A stretch of DNA of 64,000 nt from positions 6,586 to 70,585 of the forward strand of contig JBBQCD010000015.1 of NCBI GenBank assembly GCA_038318385.1. The letters run 5' to 3'. The translations under genes and the position numbers were made by a program. The stretch comes from Schlegelella_A sp038318385. GTDB lineage: Bacteria; Pseudomonadota; Gammaproteobacteria; Burkholderiales; Burkholderiaceae_C. Position 1 is the stretch's first letter. Each line of letters opens with the position of its first letter. Under the pieces are notes generated by a model. That model was not told the origin of the DNA and did no database searches. It saw only the letters and a program-made list of their open reading frames with translations. This document shows, one piece after another, positions 1 through 13,214 of this stretch.

Positions 1-3300
<3,300 letters not shown>

Positions 3301-3304
<4 letters not shown>

Positions 3305-5745
3305 CGTCGCTGCTCTCGGGGTACCTGCCCGCCGGCGACCGCTACGACGAACTCCTCGGCGCGGACGGCAAGCCCCGATCGCCCTGGCGGCCCTTCCTCG
3401 AAGCGCTTGGGCGACGCGACCTGGGCCAGGTCGGCGACACGTTGTCGCTGGTCGAGCGCGAGATCCGCGAGAACGGCGTCACCTACAACGTCTACGCCGA
3501 CGCCCAGGGGGTCGAGCGGCCCTGGGAGGTCGATCCGCTGCCGCTGTTGCTGCCGGCCGCCGAGTGGGAGGAGATCGAGGCCGGCATCGCGCAGCGCGCT
3601 GAACTGCTCAACGCCGTGCTCGGTGACATCTACGGAGACCAGTCGTTGCTGCGCTGCGGGGCGATTCCGCCCTCGGTGGTGTTCGGCCACGGCGGATTCC
3701 TGCATCCCGCTCAGGGCATACGACCGCCAGGCGGCATCCACCTGTTCCAGTACGCGGCCGACCTGGCGCGTTCCCCGGATGGCCATTGGTGGGTCGTCAA
3801 CGACCGCACCCAGGCACCGTCGGGATCGGGCTATGCGCTCGAGAACCGGCTCGTCGTTTCGCGCGTCTTTCCGAAGCTCTTCCACGACCTGCGGGTTCAG
3901 CACCTGGCCTCTTTCTTCGATGCCCTACGCGAAGCCCTGCTGCACTGGGCGCCGCGAGGCGACGGCGCGCCGCTGATCGTGCTGCTGACCCCGGGGCCGT
4001 ACAACGAGACCTATTTCGAGCATGCGCTGCTGGCGCGCTACCTCGGTTTTCCGCTCGTCGAGGGCAGCGACCTGACGGTGCGCAACGATCGGGTCTGGAT
4101 GAAGACCATCGACGGCCTGACCCGCGTCCACGCCATCGTCCGGCGTCAGGACGATGACTACTGCGATCCGCTCGAGCTGCGTTCGGATTCGGCGCTCGGC
4201 GTCGCCGGGTTGACCGAGTGCGCGCGGCGTGGGCACGTGCTGCTCGCCAACGCCCTGGGCTCGGGCATCCTCGAATCTGGGGCGCTGCTCGGTTACCTGC
4301 CCGGGCTCAGCCGCAAGTTGCTCGGCGAGCCGTTGCGGATGCCCTCGGTCGCGACCTGGTGGCTCGGCGAGCCGGCAGCGCTGGCCGACGCCTCGGCGCG
4401 GCTCGAGCGCCTGATCATCAAGCCGCTCGAGCGCAACCCGCGCGAACCGCCGGTGGCCGCGGGCCTGCTGTCGCGCGACGAACTGGTCCTGCTGCGCGCA
4501 CGCATCGCCTCACGGCCGCATCGCTACGTCGCCCAGGAATGGGTCCATGTGTCGCAAGCGCCGGTGCTCGAACGCGGGCCGCCGGAAGCGTTGCATCCGC
4601 GGACCGTCGGCCTGCGCGTCTTCGCGGTCGCGACGCCGGATGGCTGGCACGTCATGCCGGGCGGCCTGACACGCGTCGCCCAGGGCGGAAACTCGGCCGA
4701 CATCGCGATGCAGCGCGGGGGCCGCTCCAAGGACACCTGGGTGCTGTCGGATGCACCGGTCAACTCTGCCTTCACCTTGCTGACGGCGCGCGTGGACGCG
4801 GGCGACCTGATCTCGTCGAATGCCAATGTGCCGTCGCGCACGGCCGAGAACCTGTACTGGTTCGGCCGCTACGGTGAACGCTGCGATGCATCGGTGCGGC
4901 TGCTGCGCGTGGCGCTCACGCACCAGATCGAAGAGACGGCCGGCGTGCCCGATGGTTCGCAGCCGGCGCTCGAACTCGCCTGGCGCATGGGCCTCATCGA
5001 CACCCTCGTCAATCCGACCACCCAGTTGCGCCGCGCGGCGACCCATCCGGAACGCGCGCTGGCCGAGCGCCTGCGCCAGCTCTCGCGAGTCGCGTTCAAC
5101 ATGCGCGACCGCATGTCGGCGGACCACTGGCGCGCCTTGAACCGGCTCTCCGGCGACCCGGTCTTCCGTCGCCATGCCTCGCTGCCGCTGACGTTGGCCT
5201 GGCTGGATCGGGCGGTCACCCAGCTGATGACGCTGTCGGGTTTCGTGCTCGATGGAATGACGCGCGGGATCGGCTGGCGTTTCCTGTCGATCGGGCGCCG
5301 CGTCGAGCGCCTGTCGACGATGTCGCTGGCGCTGCAGGTTGCAATCGAGGAAGGGCGCACCCACGGTCTCGACTGGCTGCTCGAGTTCGCCGACTCCACC
5401 GTGACCTACCGCTCGCGCTATCTCGTGGGACCGGAATGGCTGCCGGTGCTCGACATGCTGCTGCGCGACGAGGCCAATCCGCGCTCGGTCGCGTTCCAGG
5501 CCAAGGGCCTGGTCGAGTACGTGGGACGCCTGGAGCAGAGCCATGGACGGTTCACCGGCGACCATCTCGCGGCGGCCTATGCCGCGCTGCGGGCGCTGCA
5601 TCCGCGCGACCTCGACCCCGAGAACGCCGCGATCGCCGACGTGCTCGATCGCCTCCGGCGCGCGGCCCACACGGTCTCCGACGAGCTTTCGCTGAAGTTC
5701 TTCTCGCATGCGACGTCACGCAGCATGCTGGCACTGGTCGCCTGA
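3301..5745 (+). CDS. Circularly permuted ATP-grasp protein fused to an alpha-E domain
   Basis: 814 residues. The N-terminal ~490 residues are a circularly permuted ATP-grasp type 2 enzyme (DUF404/DUF407 type), with family segments such as GPYNETYFEH, VWMKTIDGLTRV and PGGLTRVA. After a short linker ending SNANVPSR, the rest is an all-helical alpha-E (DUF403) domain starting near AENLYWFGRYGER. In many genomes these are separate genes; here they are one polypeptide. The ATG at 3301 overlaps the previous stop, which fixes the start better than any upstream Met in the same frame, because that stretch lies inside gene 1. Inference: it ligates an amino acid or amine to a peptide or protein using ATP, with the flanking transglutaminases as partners. 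Confidence 0.9.
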
Positions 5746-5750
5746 CGGTG

Positions 5751-6650
5751 ATGAAGTTCGAGCGCTACACGGTCGAGCATGAAACGCGCTACGGCTATCG
5801 CGCGCCGGTGGCGCAGTCGTGGCAGCTCGCGCGCCTCACGCCCCGAGCCCTGCCATGGCAGAAGGTCACCGCGCACCGCCTCCTGATCGAGCCCGCGCCG
5901 GACGAGCGGCGCGACGAGTTCGACAGTTTCGGCAACGCCGTGACCCACTTCAGCCTGCATGCCGCGCATGCGGCGCTGCGCGTGCTGATGCGTTGCGAGG
6001 TCGAGGTCGGCGAGCGTCCGAGCGCGGAAGATGCCGACGCGACGGCAGCAGGCGGCCGAGTGGGGTGGGAGCAGGTCCGCGATGCGCTGCGCTCCCAGCC
6101 TGCGCAGGACAACCTGCTGCCAGCTCGCATGTGCGCGCCGACCCGGCTGGTGCCGCTGTCGGAGTCGGCCACGGTTTATGCGTCGCCCTCGTTCGAACGC
6201 GGACGCGGCTGGCTCGATGCGGTGACCGACCTGATGCACCGCATCCATGTCGATTTCGAGTTCGACCCGGGAGCGACCACCGTCACCACCGCGGTCGACG
6301 AGGTCTTGCACCTGCGTCGCGGGGTTTGCCAGGACTTCGCCCACCTCATGCTGGGCTGCCTGCGTGGCCATGGCCTCGCGGCGCGCTACATGTCCGGCTA
6401 CCTGCTCACCGACCCGCCTCCCGGCCGGCCCCGGCTGCTGGGCGCCGACGCGTCGCATGCCTGGGTGGCGGCCTACGCGCCCGGTCTGGGCTGGGTCGAG
6501 TTCGATCCGACCAACGACAAGCTCGCCGACGCCCGCTACATCACGCTCGCCTGGGGCGCCGACTTCGCCGACGCGGTGCCGTTGCGCGGCGTCATCCTTG
6601 GCGGTCGGGGCCAGAGCATGGACGTCGGCGTCAGCGTGCTACCGGCCTGA
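5751..6650 (+). CDS. Transglutaminase-like protease/ligase family protein
   Basis: 299 residues. The N-terminal ~150 residues form the bacterial transglutaminase-like N-domain; the catalytic domain follows with Cys193 (RRGVCQDFAH), His236 (ASHAWVAAY) and Asp252 (VEFDPTND), the papain-like triad. The ATG lies 5 bases after the stop of the ATP-grasp/alpha-E gene, so this is the third gene of the same operon. No signal peptide is evident, so the module probably works in the cytoplasm. It resembles the stand-alone transglutaminase that accompanies ATP-grasp/alpha-E proteins in amidoligase neighbourhoods. Whether it crosslinks or hydrolyses cannot be told from sequence. Confidence 0.9.
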   Translation: MKFERYTVEHETRYGYRAPVAQSWQLARLTPRALPWQKVTAHRLLIEPAPDERRDEFDSFGNAVTHFSLHAAHAALRVLMRCEVEVGERPSAEDADATAAGGRVGWEQVRDALRSQPAQDNLLPARMCAPTRLVPLSESATVYASPSFERGRGWLDAVTDLMHRIHVDFEFDPGATTVTTAVDEVLHLRRGVCQDFAHLMLGCLRGHGLAARYMSGYLLTDPPPGRPRLLGADASHAWVAAYAPGLGWVEFDPTNDKLADARYITLAWGADFADAVPLRGVILGGRGQSMDVGVSVLPA

Positions 6651-6731
6651 CCGGGGGGCCTCCCACAGGGGGTGCTCGCCCCCGCGGATTCCATCTGGCG
6701 CGGGATGGCTGGAATGGGCCGGTGCCGGAAA

Positions 6732-6755
6732 ACTGTGGTCATCGTTCACCACAGT
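6732..6755. promoter_or_regulatory. Perfect 8-bp inverted repeat upstream of a small ORF
   Basis: ACTGTGGT (6732-6739) and ACCACAGT (6748-6755) are exact reverse complements around an 8-base spacer. The element ends 11 bases before the ATG of the 84-residue ORF, so it could be an operator or an RNA hairpin controlling translation initiation. No T-run follows, so a terminator for the preceding operon is less likely. Confidence 0.45.
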
Positions 6756-6766
6756 CCGGAGACGCC

Positions 6767-7021
6767 ATGACCCGCCTGCTGACCGCTTCCCTCGCGACCT
6801 TGTTCTGCCGACGCGGCAACGTTGCCGTCAGCGCCCGGTCGGCGCACGCCGAGCCGTCGGATGCGCCCGAGGCTGGCGGACCGGGCTGGTTCGATTCCAG
6901 TTGGGACCTGCAGTCGGGCCTGGACGTACGCGAGGGTCTGCCGGACGAGGCTCGCCTGCGGGAGTGGACCGACGTGTTCTGCCTGCGCGCGCCGGCGCCG
7001 CAAGCCGAGATGGCTGCGTGA
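6767..7021 (+). CDS. Small hypothetical protein (84 residues)
   Basis: 84 residues starting MTRLLTASLA, with Arg-rich and Ala-rich N-terminus and a conserved-looking middle (GPGWFDSSWDLQSGLDVREG) ending in QAEMAA. I recall similar short proteins with a WFDSS-type segment in Burkholderiales but cannot name a family. The start follows a GGAGACGCC stretch and a perfect inverted repeat. It runs convergent to the lytic transglycosylase gene and stops 39 bases before that gene's end. No clear signal peptide or membrane span. Function unknown. It could be a spurious ORF in GC-rich DNA, but the dedicated upstream repeat argues for a real gene. Confidence 0.5.
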   Translation: MTRLLTASLATLFCRRGNVAVSARSAHAEPSDAPEAGGPGWFDSSWDLQSGLDVREGLPDEARLREWTDVFCLRAPAPQAEMAA

Positions 7022-7060
7022 GGGAAGGAAAGCGGCACGCCGCCGCAGTGCGTCTCGCCC

Positions 7061-8152
7061 TCAGCGACCGACCGTGCCGCGCTCCCGCGCCACCGCCTCG
7101 CCCAGCTCGATCACCGCGAGCGCGTAGTAGCTCGACCAGTTGTAGCGCGTGACCGCATAGAAGTTGGTGGTGCCGGCGACGTAGCTCGGCGGAGCGTCGT
7201 CGCCGTTGAACACCTCGACCAGGGCGAGCGGTCCCTCGGTTTCCAGGCCGGCGTCGCTGAGGCGGGCGCCGTGGGCGGTGAACTCCGCCGGGGTGAACTG
7301 CGGCACGATGTCCGGGGCGAGCAGCAGCGCACGCTCGGCCGGATCCGCTGGGGGCACGACCGCGTAGCGGGTCGGCATTCCGCGCTTCCAGCCGAATTCC
7401 GCCAGGTAGTGGGCGACGCTGCCGATCGCATCGGCGCTGCTGCCGCGCAGGTCGACGTGGCCGTCGCCATCGAAGTCGACGGCGTATTTGTTGAAGCTCG
7501 ACGGCATGAACTGCGGCAGGCCGATCGCACCGGCGTAGCTGCCCTGAAGCTCGAGCGGCTCGATGCCCTGGGCGCGGCACATCACGAAGAAGCTCTCGAG
7601 CTCGTCGCGAAAGAAATCGCTGCGGTCCTTGCGGCCCGGCGGAAAGTCGAACGCCAGCGTCGCCAGCGCGTCGATGACTCGGAAGGTTCCGGTCTGCCGT
7701 CCATAGAGCGTTTCCACGCCGATGATGCCGACGACGATCTCCGCCGGCACGCCGTAGGTCTCCTCGGCCAGCGCCAGCCATTTCGCGTTGTCGCGCCAGA
7801 AGGCGACTCCGGCGCGGATGCGCACCGGCTCGACGAAGCGGGCCCGGTAGGCGGCCCAGTTCTTCGTCGTGCCGACCGGCGGCGGCATGATGTAGCGCGC
7901 CACGCTGGGCTGATAGCGCGCCCGGGCGAGTGCCGCCTCCAGCCACGTTGCCGCGATGCCGCGGCGCTCCGCGACCTCGGCGGCGAAACGCATCACGTCG
8001 TCGCGCCGGCCGTAGGTGACGACGTCGGGGGTGGCGTCGGCCTGGACCTGGACCCGGCGCGGCTTGGCCGCCTGAGCGGCGCATGCCGACAGCGCGCCGA
8101 CCGCGATCGCGACGGCGGCGCCGGCGACGGCGAGGGAGGAAAAAGGGCGCAT
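7061..8152 (-). CDS. mltB: Lytic murein transglycosylase B-type lipoprotein
   Basis: 363 residues from the start at 8152. The N-terminus (MRPFSSLAV..) is a lipoprotein signal with lipobox LSAC, so the mature protein should be anchored in the outer membrane. The body matches the MltB/SLT family that cleaves peptidoglycan to 1,6-anhydromuropeptides: the catalytic Glu in VGIIGVETLYGRQTG, then GSYAGAIGLPQFMPSSF, DGDGHVDL and a C-terminal TTNFYAVTRYNWS segment. An alternative ATG at 8203 forms a TAATG overlap with the upstream TgpA-like gene and would add 17 residues before the signal. I prefer 8152 because it gives a normal signal length, but coupling through 8203 is possible. Confidence 0.88.
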   Translation of the reverse strand: MRPFSSLAVAGAAVAIAVGALSACAAQAAKPRRVQVQADATPDVVTYGRRDDVMRFAAEVAERRGIAATWLEAALARARYQPSVARYIMPPPVGTTKNWAAYRARFVEPVRIRAGVAFWRDNAKWLALAEETYGVPAEIVVGIIGVETLYGRQTGTFRVIDALATLAFDFPPGRKDRSDFFRDELESFFVMCRAQGIEPLELQGSYAGAIGLPQFMPSSFNKYAVDFDGDGHVDLRGSSADAIGSVAHYLAEFGWKRGMPTRYAVVPPADPAERALLLAPDIVPQFTPAEFTAHGARLSDAGLETEGPLALVEVFNGDDAPPSYVAGTTNFYAVTRYNWSSYYALAVIELGEAVARERGTVGR

Positions 8153-8202
8153 CGGGTGCAGACGGGCGCGCGGCGTGCGCAACGCGAAGTTCGTGGCTCG
8201 CA

Positions 8203-10236
8203 TTATCCGGCGACCGCGGCTCGCAGGCGCCGCGCCTGCTGCCGGAAGCGCCGCGTCAGGGCGGCGTCCGGCCGGTTGCTGGCGTCCCGGCCGTAGCGCT
8301 GGCGCTCGAGCGCGTCGAGCAGCGTCGCCAGCCCTTCGGCTCGCGGACCCAGGCGTTCCCGCAGGCGCGTCGCCAGCGCCCGCGGAGTCTCGTGCGGTTT
8401 CGGGGCGAGACCGAGGGCCCGCAGCGACCGGCGCAGGTGGTCCATTTGCCGGGTCCAAGGGTCGACGCGGTGCCGGTCCCACCACGCCCATGCCGCGCCG
8501 GCGAGGGCCAGCGAGCTGAGCGCGGCGATCAGCAGCAGGGCCCGATCTTCCCAGGCCGGAGCCGAGAAGCCGATGCCCTTCAGCACGTCGAACTGCTGCC
8601 CGCGGGAGTAGTTCAGCACCCACTGGTTCCAGCGGTTGTTGAGGCGCTCCCAGTTCGCCCGAAACTGGGCCAGCAGGGCGGGGTTGACGTTGCCGAGCGC
8701 GCCCGCCATCAGTCCGACCTGCGGGGCGAGCCGGGCACTGCGGATGACGCGGTCGGGCGCGACCGCGGCCGTCGGGTCGGCGCGGACCCAGCCGACGCCG
8801 CGTTGCCAGTATTCCGCCCAGGCGTGGGCCGAGCTCTGGCGCACGATGTAGTAGCCGTCCACCGGCACGGGGTCCGCGCCCTGGTAGCCGGTGACCACCC
8901 GCGCCGGCACGCCGAGCGCCCGCATGACGACGACGAAAGAGGCGGCGAAGTGCTCGCAGAAGCCCTCCCGGCGGTCGAGCCAGAACTCGTCGATCGCGTT
9001 CGCGCCGTAGGCCTCGGCGGCGAGCGTGTAGGAGTAGCCGCCTGTCGCGACATGGCGCATCAGCGCTCGCGCGATCGGCCCCGGGTTGGCGGCGTCGAAG
9101 CCGCCGTCACGGCCGAAGGTGGCCGCCCATTCGAGCGTGCGGGGGTTGAAGCCGGGTGGCAAGGCGAGATACGGCGCCAGCTCCTCGGTGGCTCGCACGG
9201 GTCCGTGCCGAAAGTTCGTGTAGGCATCGGTCTCGAAGCGGACGCGTTCGAAAAGCGGCCGGTCGGCCATCCAGACCAGGTCGTCGCGCACGAAGACGTC
9301 GAACCCCTCGATGTTCGGCGCGGTCACGCTCGCCTCGAGCAGCGGGATCGTCGACAGGCGCAGCGGCTCCAGCGTGATCTCGTAGTGCACGGGCGCGCCG
9401 GCCACGCGCAGTCCCGCGGCAGCCTCGGGTGACGCCGTGCGCCGCGAGCCGCGGCGCTGCGGCAGGGGCCTCCACTCGACACCATCGAAGCTCGCCAGAA
9501 CCGGCCCGCGCAGGTACATCGTCTCCGGCGCGGGGGCCGGCGTGTCGAAGCGCAGGCGCAAGGCGATGCTGTCGTCCAGGGCCACTTCGGCGACGCTGCC
9601 CAGACGCATCGAATTCGACAGACCGGTCGTCGAGATGCCGTCCTGGGGCACGCCCCAGAGCGGGCCGATGCGCGGGAACAGAAGGAACATCAGGGCCATG
9701 ATCGGCGCGCCCAGCAAGGCGGTGCGACCCGCCAGTCGTGCGGCCTGCCGCAGGCTCGGCTGGCCCACCGGCATGTGGGCGAGCACCAGTGCCGTCAGCA
9801 GGCCCCAGACCGACAGCAGCATCGCGACGGCGACCGGCAGCGACTGCGAATAGAGGAAATGGGTGAGGATCAGGAAGAAGCCGAGGAAGAAGACGACGAA
9901 GGCATCCCGGCGCGCCCGCAGCTCCAGCGTCTTCAGCGCCATCAGCACCACCGCCATGGTGATGCCCGGCTCCTTGCCGAGCAGACTGCGGTAGGACCAG
10001 AACGTCAGCCCGGCGGCGACGGCTAGGACCGCGACCACCAGCCAGCGACTCGGCAACGCGGCGTTGCCGATCGCGAGCGCCGCCCGCCACACCAGCACCA
10101 CCACGGTCAGGGCGACGCACCACCCGGGCAGGTGCGAGACGTGCGGCAGCACCGTCCAGGCGATGACGCCGAGGAGGAATAGCGTGTCGCGGGCTTCGCG
10201 CGGCAACTGCCGCCAGCCCGGCCAGCGCGGCAACAT
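8203..10236 (-). CDS. TgpA-type membrane transglutaminase (DUF3488 + transglutaminase + DUF4129)
   Basis: 677 residues. About six N-terminal membrane helices (LFLLGVIAWTVLP to ALMFLLFPRIGPLWG) are followed by a large periplasmic transglutaminase domain with Cys in REGFCEHFAAS, His in SSAHAWAEYW and Asp in WVRADPTAAV. A further membrane helix (LLLIAALSSLALAG) and a cytoplasmic tail follow. The family is known from TgpA of Pseudomonas aeruginosa, with a presumed role in periplasmic peptide processing. It follows DUF58 and MoxR genes in the standard order. The ATG at 10236 is used; a GTG at 10245 overlaps the DUF58 stop (GTGA) and would add three residues, so the start is uncertain by 9 bases. 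Confidence 0.92.
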   Translation of the reverse strand: MLPRWPGWRQLPREARDTLFLLGVIAWTVLPHVSHLPGWCVALTVVVLVWRAALAIGNAALPSRWLVVAVLAVAAGLTFWSYRSLLGKEPGITMAVVLMALKTLELRARRDAFVVFFLGFFLILTHFLYSQSLPVAVAMLLSVWGLLTALVLAHMPVGQPSLRQAARLAGRTALLGAPIMALMFLLFPRIGPLWGVPQDGISTTGLSNSMRLGSVAEVALDDSIALRLRFDTPAPAPETMYLRGPVLASFDGVEWRPLPQRRGSRRTASPEAAAGLRVAGAPVHYEITLEPLRLSTIPLLEASVTAPNIEGFDVFVRDDLVWMADRPLFERVRFETDAYTNFRHGPVRATEELAPYLALPPGFNPRTLEWAATFGRDGGFDAANPGPIARALMRHVATGGYSYTLAAEAYGANAIDEFWLDRREGFCEHFAASFVVVMRALGVPARVVTGYQGADPVPVDGYYIVRQSSAHAWAEYWQRGVGWVRADPTAAVAPDRVIRSARLAPQVGLMAGALGNVNPALLAQFRANWERLNNRWNQWVLNYSRGQQFDVLKGIGFSAPAWEDRALLLIAALSSLALAGAAWAWWDRHRVDPWTRQMDHLRRSLRALGLAPKPHETPRALATRLRERLGPRAEGLATLLDALERQRYGRDASNRPDAALTRRFRQQARRLRAAVAG

Positions 10237-10241
10237 GGCGG

Positions 10242-11264
10242 TCACTTCCACAGTGCGAGCGCCTCCAGACAGCGGCGGCGCTGGGCTTCGCCCTCCGCGG
10301 GCACGAGCTCGAGCCCGGGCAGGCGCAGCCCGTAGTCGGCGCCGGCACGGTGCGCGGCGAGCGTCCAGGCGGCCAGGCGCGACAACCGGTCCTCGGGGGC
10401 GAGGCCGCTGCACGCCGACCAGTCGAGCCACAGTTCCTGGTGGGTCGACGCCGCGGTGTCGCGACTGACGAGGTCGCCGCCGGTCTCCAGCGCCTTCGCG
10501 GCCTTCTTCCAGGCGACGCGCTTCATCGAGTCGCCGCGCCGGTAGGCGCGCACGCCTTCGACCTCGCCGCCGTCCACGCTGCGACTCTGCGTCGCGCCGC
10601 CCGACACCGGGCGGGCCGCCGGCGGCCTGGGCGCATCGCGCTCGAGCGCCGGATAGGCGAGCAGGCGCGCGGCCGGGCGCCATACCGTCCAGGCCCTGAA
10701 GAGGCCGAGCGGGAAACGCGTCGTGGCGGTGATCGCCGGCACGTCGTGCAGGCCCCTCGTCGGCGGGACGAAGCTGACCTGCGCGGTCGCCTGGCCGCCA
10801 GCCGGAACGTCGATCCAGGCCAGGCTCCAGTCAGTTGCGGCCGCCATCTTCAGGCCGATGCCGTAGCGCGGGCTGCCGGGACTCGTCAGCACCACGTCGA
10901 GCACCGCCGATTCTCCGGCAAAGACCGGTGGCACCGGCTTCAGGTGCAGCGTCAGTCCGCGCAGCGTGGCGTGAGTGACATGCATCGAGACGACACCGCT
11001 TCCGGCGAGCAGGAAGGTGAGGACGTAGCCGAGGTTGAGCTGGTAGTTGATCGACGCGATCAGCAGCACCAGCAAGGTGACGGCGAACAGGAAGCCCGCC
11101 TTGGTCGGCAGGATGTAGATGTTGCCCTGCGTCAGCAACAGCGTGTCGTTGCGCGGCAGGCGCCCCTGCAGCCAGGCGCGAAAGCGGCTGCGCACCAGCG
11201 TAGCGGGGTTCAATGCAGCGGCAAGGGACACCGCCGCATTCTCGCCCGTGCCTCGGGCGGACAC
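10242..11264 (-). CDS. DUF58 domain protein
   Basis: 340 residues from a GTG start at 11264. Two membrane helices close to the N-terminus (AGFLFAVTLLVLLIASI and LGYVLTFLLAGSGVV) precede a soluble region. The DUF58 signature GEVEGVRAYRRGDS followed by KRVAWKKAAK is at about residues 225-250; this part resembles a von Willebrand A fold. The gene lies between a MoxR AAA ATPase and a TgpA-like transglutaminase, a common trio. The ATPase is thought to act as a chaperone or activator of the DUF58 protein. Its molecular role here is not known. Confidence 0.9.
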   Translation of the reverse strand: MSARGTGENAAVSLAAALNPATLVRSRFRAWLQGRLPRNDTLLLTQGNIYILPTKAGFLFAVTLLVLLIASINYQLNLGYVLTFLLAGSGVVSMHVTHATLRGLTLHLKPVPPVFAGESAVLDVVLTSPGSPRYGIGLKMAAATDWSLAWIDVPAGGQATAQVSFVPPTRGLHDVPAITATTRFPLGLFRAWTVWRPAARLLAYPALERDAPRPPAARPVSGGATQSRSVDGGEVEGVRAYRRGDSMKRVAWKKAAKALETGGDLVSRDTAASTHQELWLDWSACSGLAPEDRLSRLAAWTLAAHRAGADYGLRLPGLELVPAEGEAQRRRCLEALALWK

Positions 11265-11305
11265 GCCCCCCCGTCGCCGTGCCGGCGACGAGCCGAGGAC
11301 TTAGG

Positions 11306-12232
11306 TCACGGCAGCGCCACGGCCTGGATCATCGCGCGGACCTGCTCGACCCGGCCGCGGCCCGCGCCCGGCACCGGCACCAGGCGATGGGCGATGGTCT
11401 GCGGCAGGATCGACTGGATGTCGTCGGGGGCGACGTAGTCGCGGCGCGCGAGTAATGCGCGCGCCCGAGCCGCGCGCAGCACGCCGATGCCGGCGCGCGG
11501 GCTCAGGCCCTCGACGAACCAGGTGCCCGAGCGCGTCGCCTTGATCAACGCCTGCAGGTAGTCGAGGAGGGCGTCGGAGGCGTGCACGGCCTGGACGGCG
11601 CGCTGCGCGGCCAGCAGTTCCTCGGGCGTCATCACGCCCTGCAGGCGGCCGATCGCTTCGCGCCGATCGGCTCCGGCGAGCAGCTCGCGCTCGCTCGCCT
11701 GGTCGGGGTAGCCGAGGGTGATGCACATCAGGAAGCGGTCGAGCTGCGATTCCGGCAGCGGGTAGGTGCCGAGCTGGTCGGTCGGGTTCTGCGTGGCGAT
11801 GACGAAGAAGGGTCGCGGCAGCGGCCGGGTCTCCCCCTCGACGCTGACCTGCTGCTCCTCCATCGCCTCGAGCAGCGCGCTCTGCGTCTTCGGGCCGGCG
11901 CGGTTGATCTCGTCGGCCAGCAGGACCTGAGCGAACACCGGGCCGGGGTGGAACACGAAGGCTTCCTTGCTGCGTTCGTAGACGCTGACGCCGATCAGGT
12001 CGGAAGGCATCAGGTCGGCGGTGAACTGGGTGCGCGAGAAGCGCAGGCCGAGCGATACCGCCAGCGCGTGGGCGAGCGTGGTCTTTCCGACGCCGGGCAC
12101 GTCCTCGATCAGCAGGTGGCCGCCGGCCAGCAGGCAGGCCACGCAGTCCTCGATCTGCGGGCGTTTCCCGACGATGATCGTGCTAATCTGACCGACGAGG
12201 TCGGCGAGCTGGGCGGCCAGTGGTTTGCTCAT
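11306..12232 (-). CDS. MoxR-family AAA+ ATPase
   Basis: 308 residues. AAA_3 core with Walker A in EDVPGVGKTTLA, Walker B in VLLADEINRAGP, sensor 1 in VIATQNPTDQLG and an arginine-rich lid region (SPRAGIGVLRAARARAL). MoxR ATPases remodel or activate partner proteins, often VWA/DUF58 proteins, using ATP. It is the first gene of the minus-strand moxR-DUF58-tgpA-mltB row. The gap to the divergent HDAC-like gene is only 37 bases, so the two promoters must lie close together or overlap the coding ends. Confidence 0.93.
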   Translation of the reverse strand: MSKPLAAQLADLVGQISTIIVGKRPQIEDCVACLLAGGHLLIEDVPGVGKTTLAHALAVSLGLRFSRTQFTADLMPSDLIGVSVYERSKEAFVFHPGPVFAQVLLADEINRAGPKTQSALLEAMEEQQVSVEGETRPLPRPFFVIATQNPTDQLGTYPLPESQLDRFLMCITLGYPDQASERELLAGADRREAIGRLQGVMTPEELLAAQRAVQAVHASDALLDYLQALIKATRSGTWFVEGLSPRAGIGVLRAARARALLARRDYVAPDDIQSILPQTIAHRLVPVPGAGRGRVEQVRAMIQAVALP

Positions 12233-12269
12233 GCGGCCACCTTACCCGAAAAGAAATGGACCCCGAGAC

Positions 12270-13205
12270 ATGACCACGGCCTATTACAGCCACGCCGATT
12301 GCCACCGCCACGACATGGGCCGCGGCCACCCCGAGTGCCCGCAACGCCTTGATGCGATCGAAGACTACCTGCTGTCGCACGGTCTCAACGATGCCCTCGA
12401 TCGACGCGAGGCACCGCGGGCGGCGCTGTCCGATCTGGGCTTGGCGCACAACAGCCGCTATGTCGACGAGTTGCTCGAGGTCCTCGACCGCGTCCGCGAC
12501 TCGGGTGAATCGCGCGCGCTCGATCCCGACACCGTCGCCAGCCCCGGCACCCGCGATGCCGTGATGCGCGCCGCCGGCGCCGCCGTCGCCGCCACCGACG
12601 CAGTCCTCGACGGCGAGGTCGAGAACGCGTTCTGCGCGGTGCGGCCGCCCGGCCACCATGCGACGCGCGATGCGGCGATGGGCTTCTGCTTCTTCAACAG
12701 CGTGGCGGTCGCTGCGCGCCACGCGCTCGACGTGCGCGGGCTGGAGCGCGTCGCGATCGTCGACTTCGACGTCCACCACGGCAACGGCACCGAGGACATC
12801 ATCGCCGGCGACGAGCGCGTGCTGATGGTGAGCATCTTCCAGCATCCGTTCTACCCCGGCACCGGCGCTGTGCCCCGCGCCGACAACATGGTCAACCTGC
12901 CGATCCCGGCCTATACCCGCGGCCCCGAGATCCGCAAGCTGATCGACGCCCACTGGATGCCCCGCCTGGAGGCGTTCCGGCCGCAGATGATCTTCATTTC
13001 GGCGGGCTTCGATGCCCATCGCGAGGACGATCTCGGCCAGCTCGGGCTCGTCGAGGCCGATTACGAATGGATGACCGAGCGCATCAAGGCGGTGGCGGCT
13101 CGCCATGCCCAGGGTCGCATCGTTTCGTGCCTGGAAGGGGGCTACAACCTCGGTGCGCTGGCCCGAAGCGTCGCGGCGCATGTGCGCGTGCTCGCCGGCG
13201 TCTGA
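12270..13205 (+). CDS. Histone-deacetylase-like zinc amidohydrolase
   Basis: 311 residues. The arginase/deacetylase fold is recognisable: RGHPECPQRLDAI near the N-terminus, RPPGHHAT with the catalytic His pair, GFCFFNSVAVAA, the zinc ligands Asp and His in DFDVHHGNGTED, and a third zinc ligand Asp in ISAGFDAHRED, then GGYNLGAL. The family deacetylates acetylated amines such as polyamines, acetoin-pathway proteins or lysine residues; the bacterial substrate is not predictable. An earlier in-frame Met at 12225 would begin inside the moxR coding region on the other strand. The ATG at 12270 gives the family-typical N-terminus TAYYSHADC. Confidence 0.92.
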   Translation: MTTAYYSHADCHRHDMGRGHPECPQRLDAIEDYLLSHGLNDALDRREAPRAALSDLGLAHNSRYVDELLEVLDRVRDSGESRALDPDTVASPGTRDAVMRAAGAAVAATDAVLDGEVENAFCAVRPPGHHATRDAAMGFCFFNSVAVAARHALDVRGLERVAIVDFDVHHGNGTEDIIAGDERVLMVSIFQHPFYPGTGAVPRADNMVNLPIPAYTRGPEIRKLIDAHWMPRLEAFRPQMIFISAGFDAHREDDLGQLGLVEADYEWMTERIKAVAARHAQGRIVSCLEGGYNLGALARSVAAHVRVLAGV

Positions 13206-13214
13206 GGCCGGCGG

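Noticed and set aside
6668..6683. GGGGG/CCCCC hairpin after the second transglutaminase gene
   Set aside because: Too short and without a T-run to claim a terminator.
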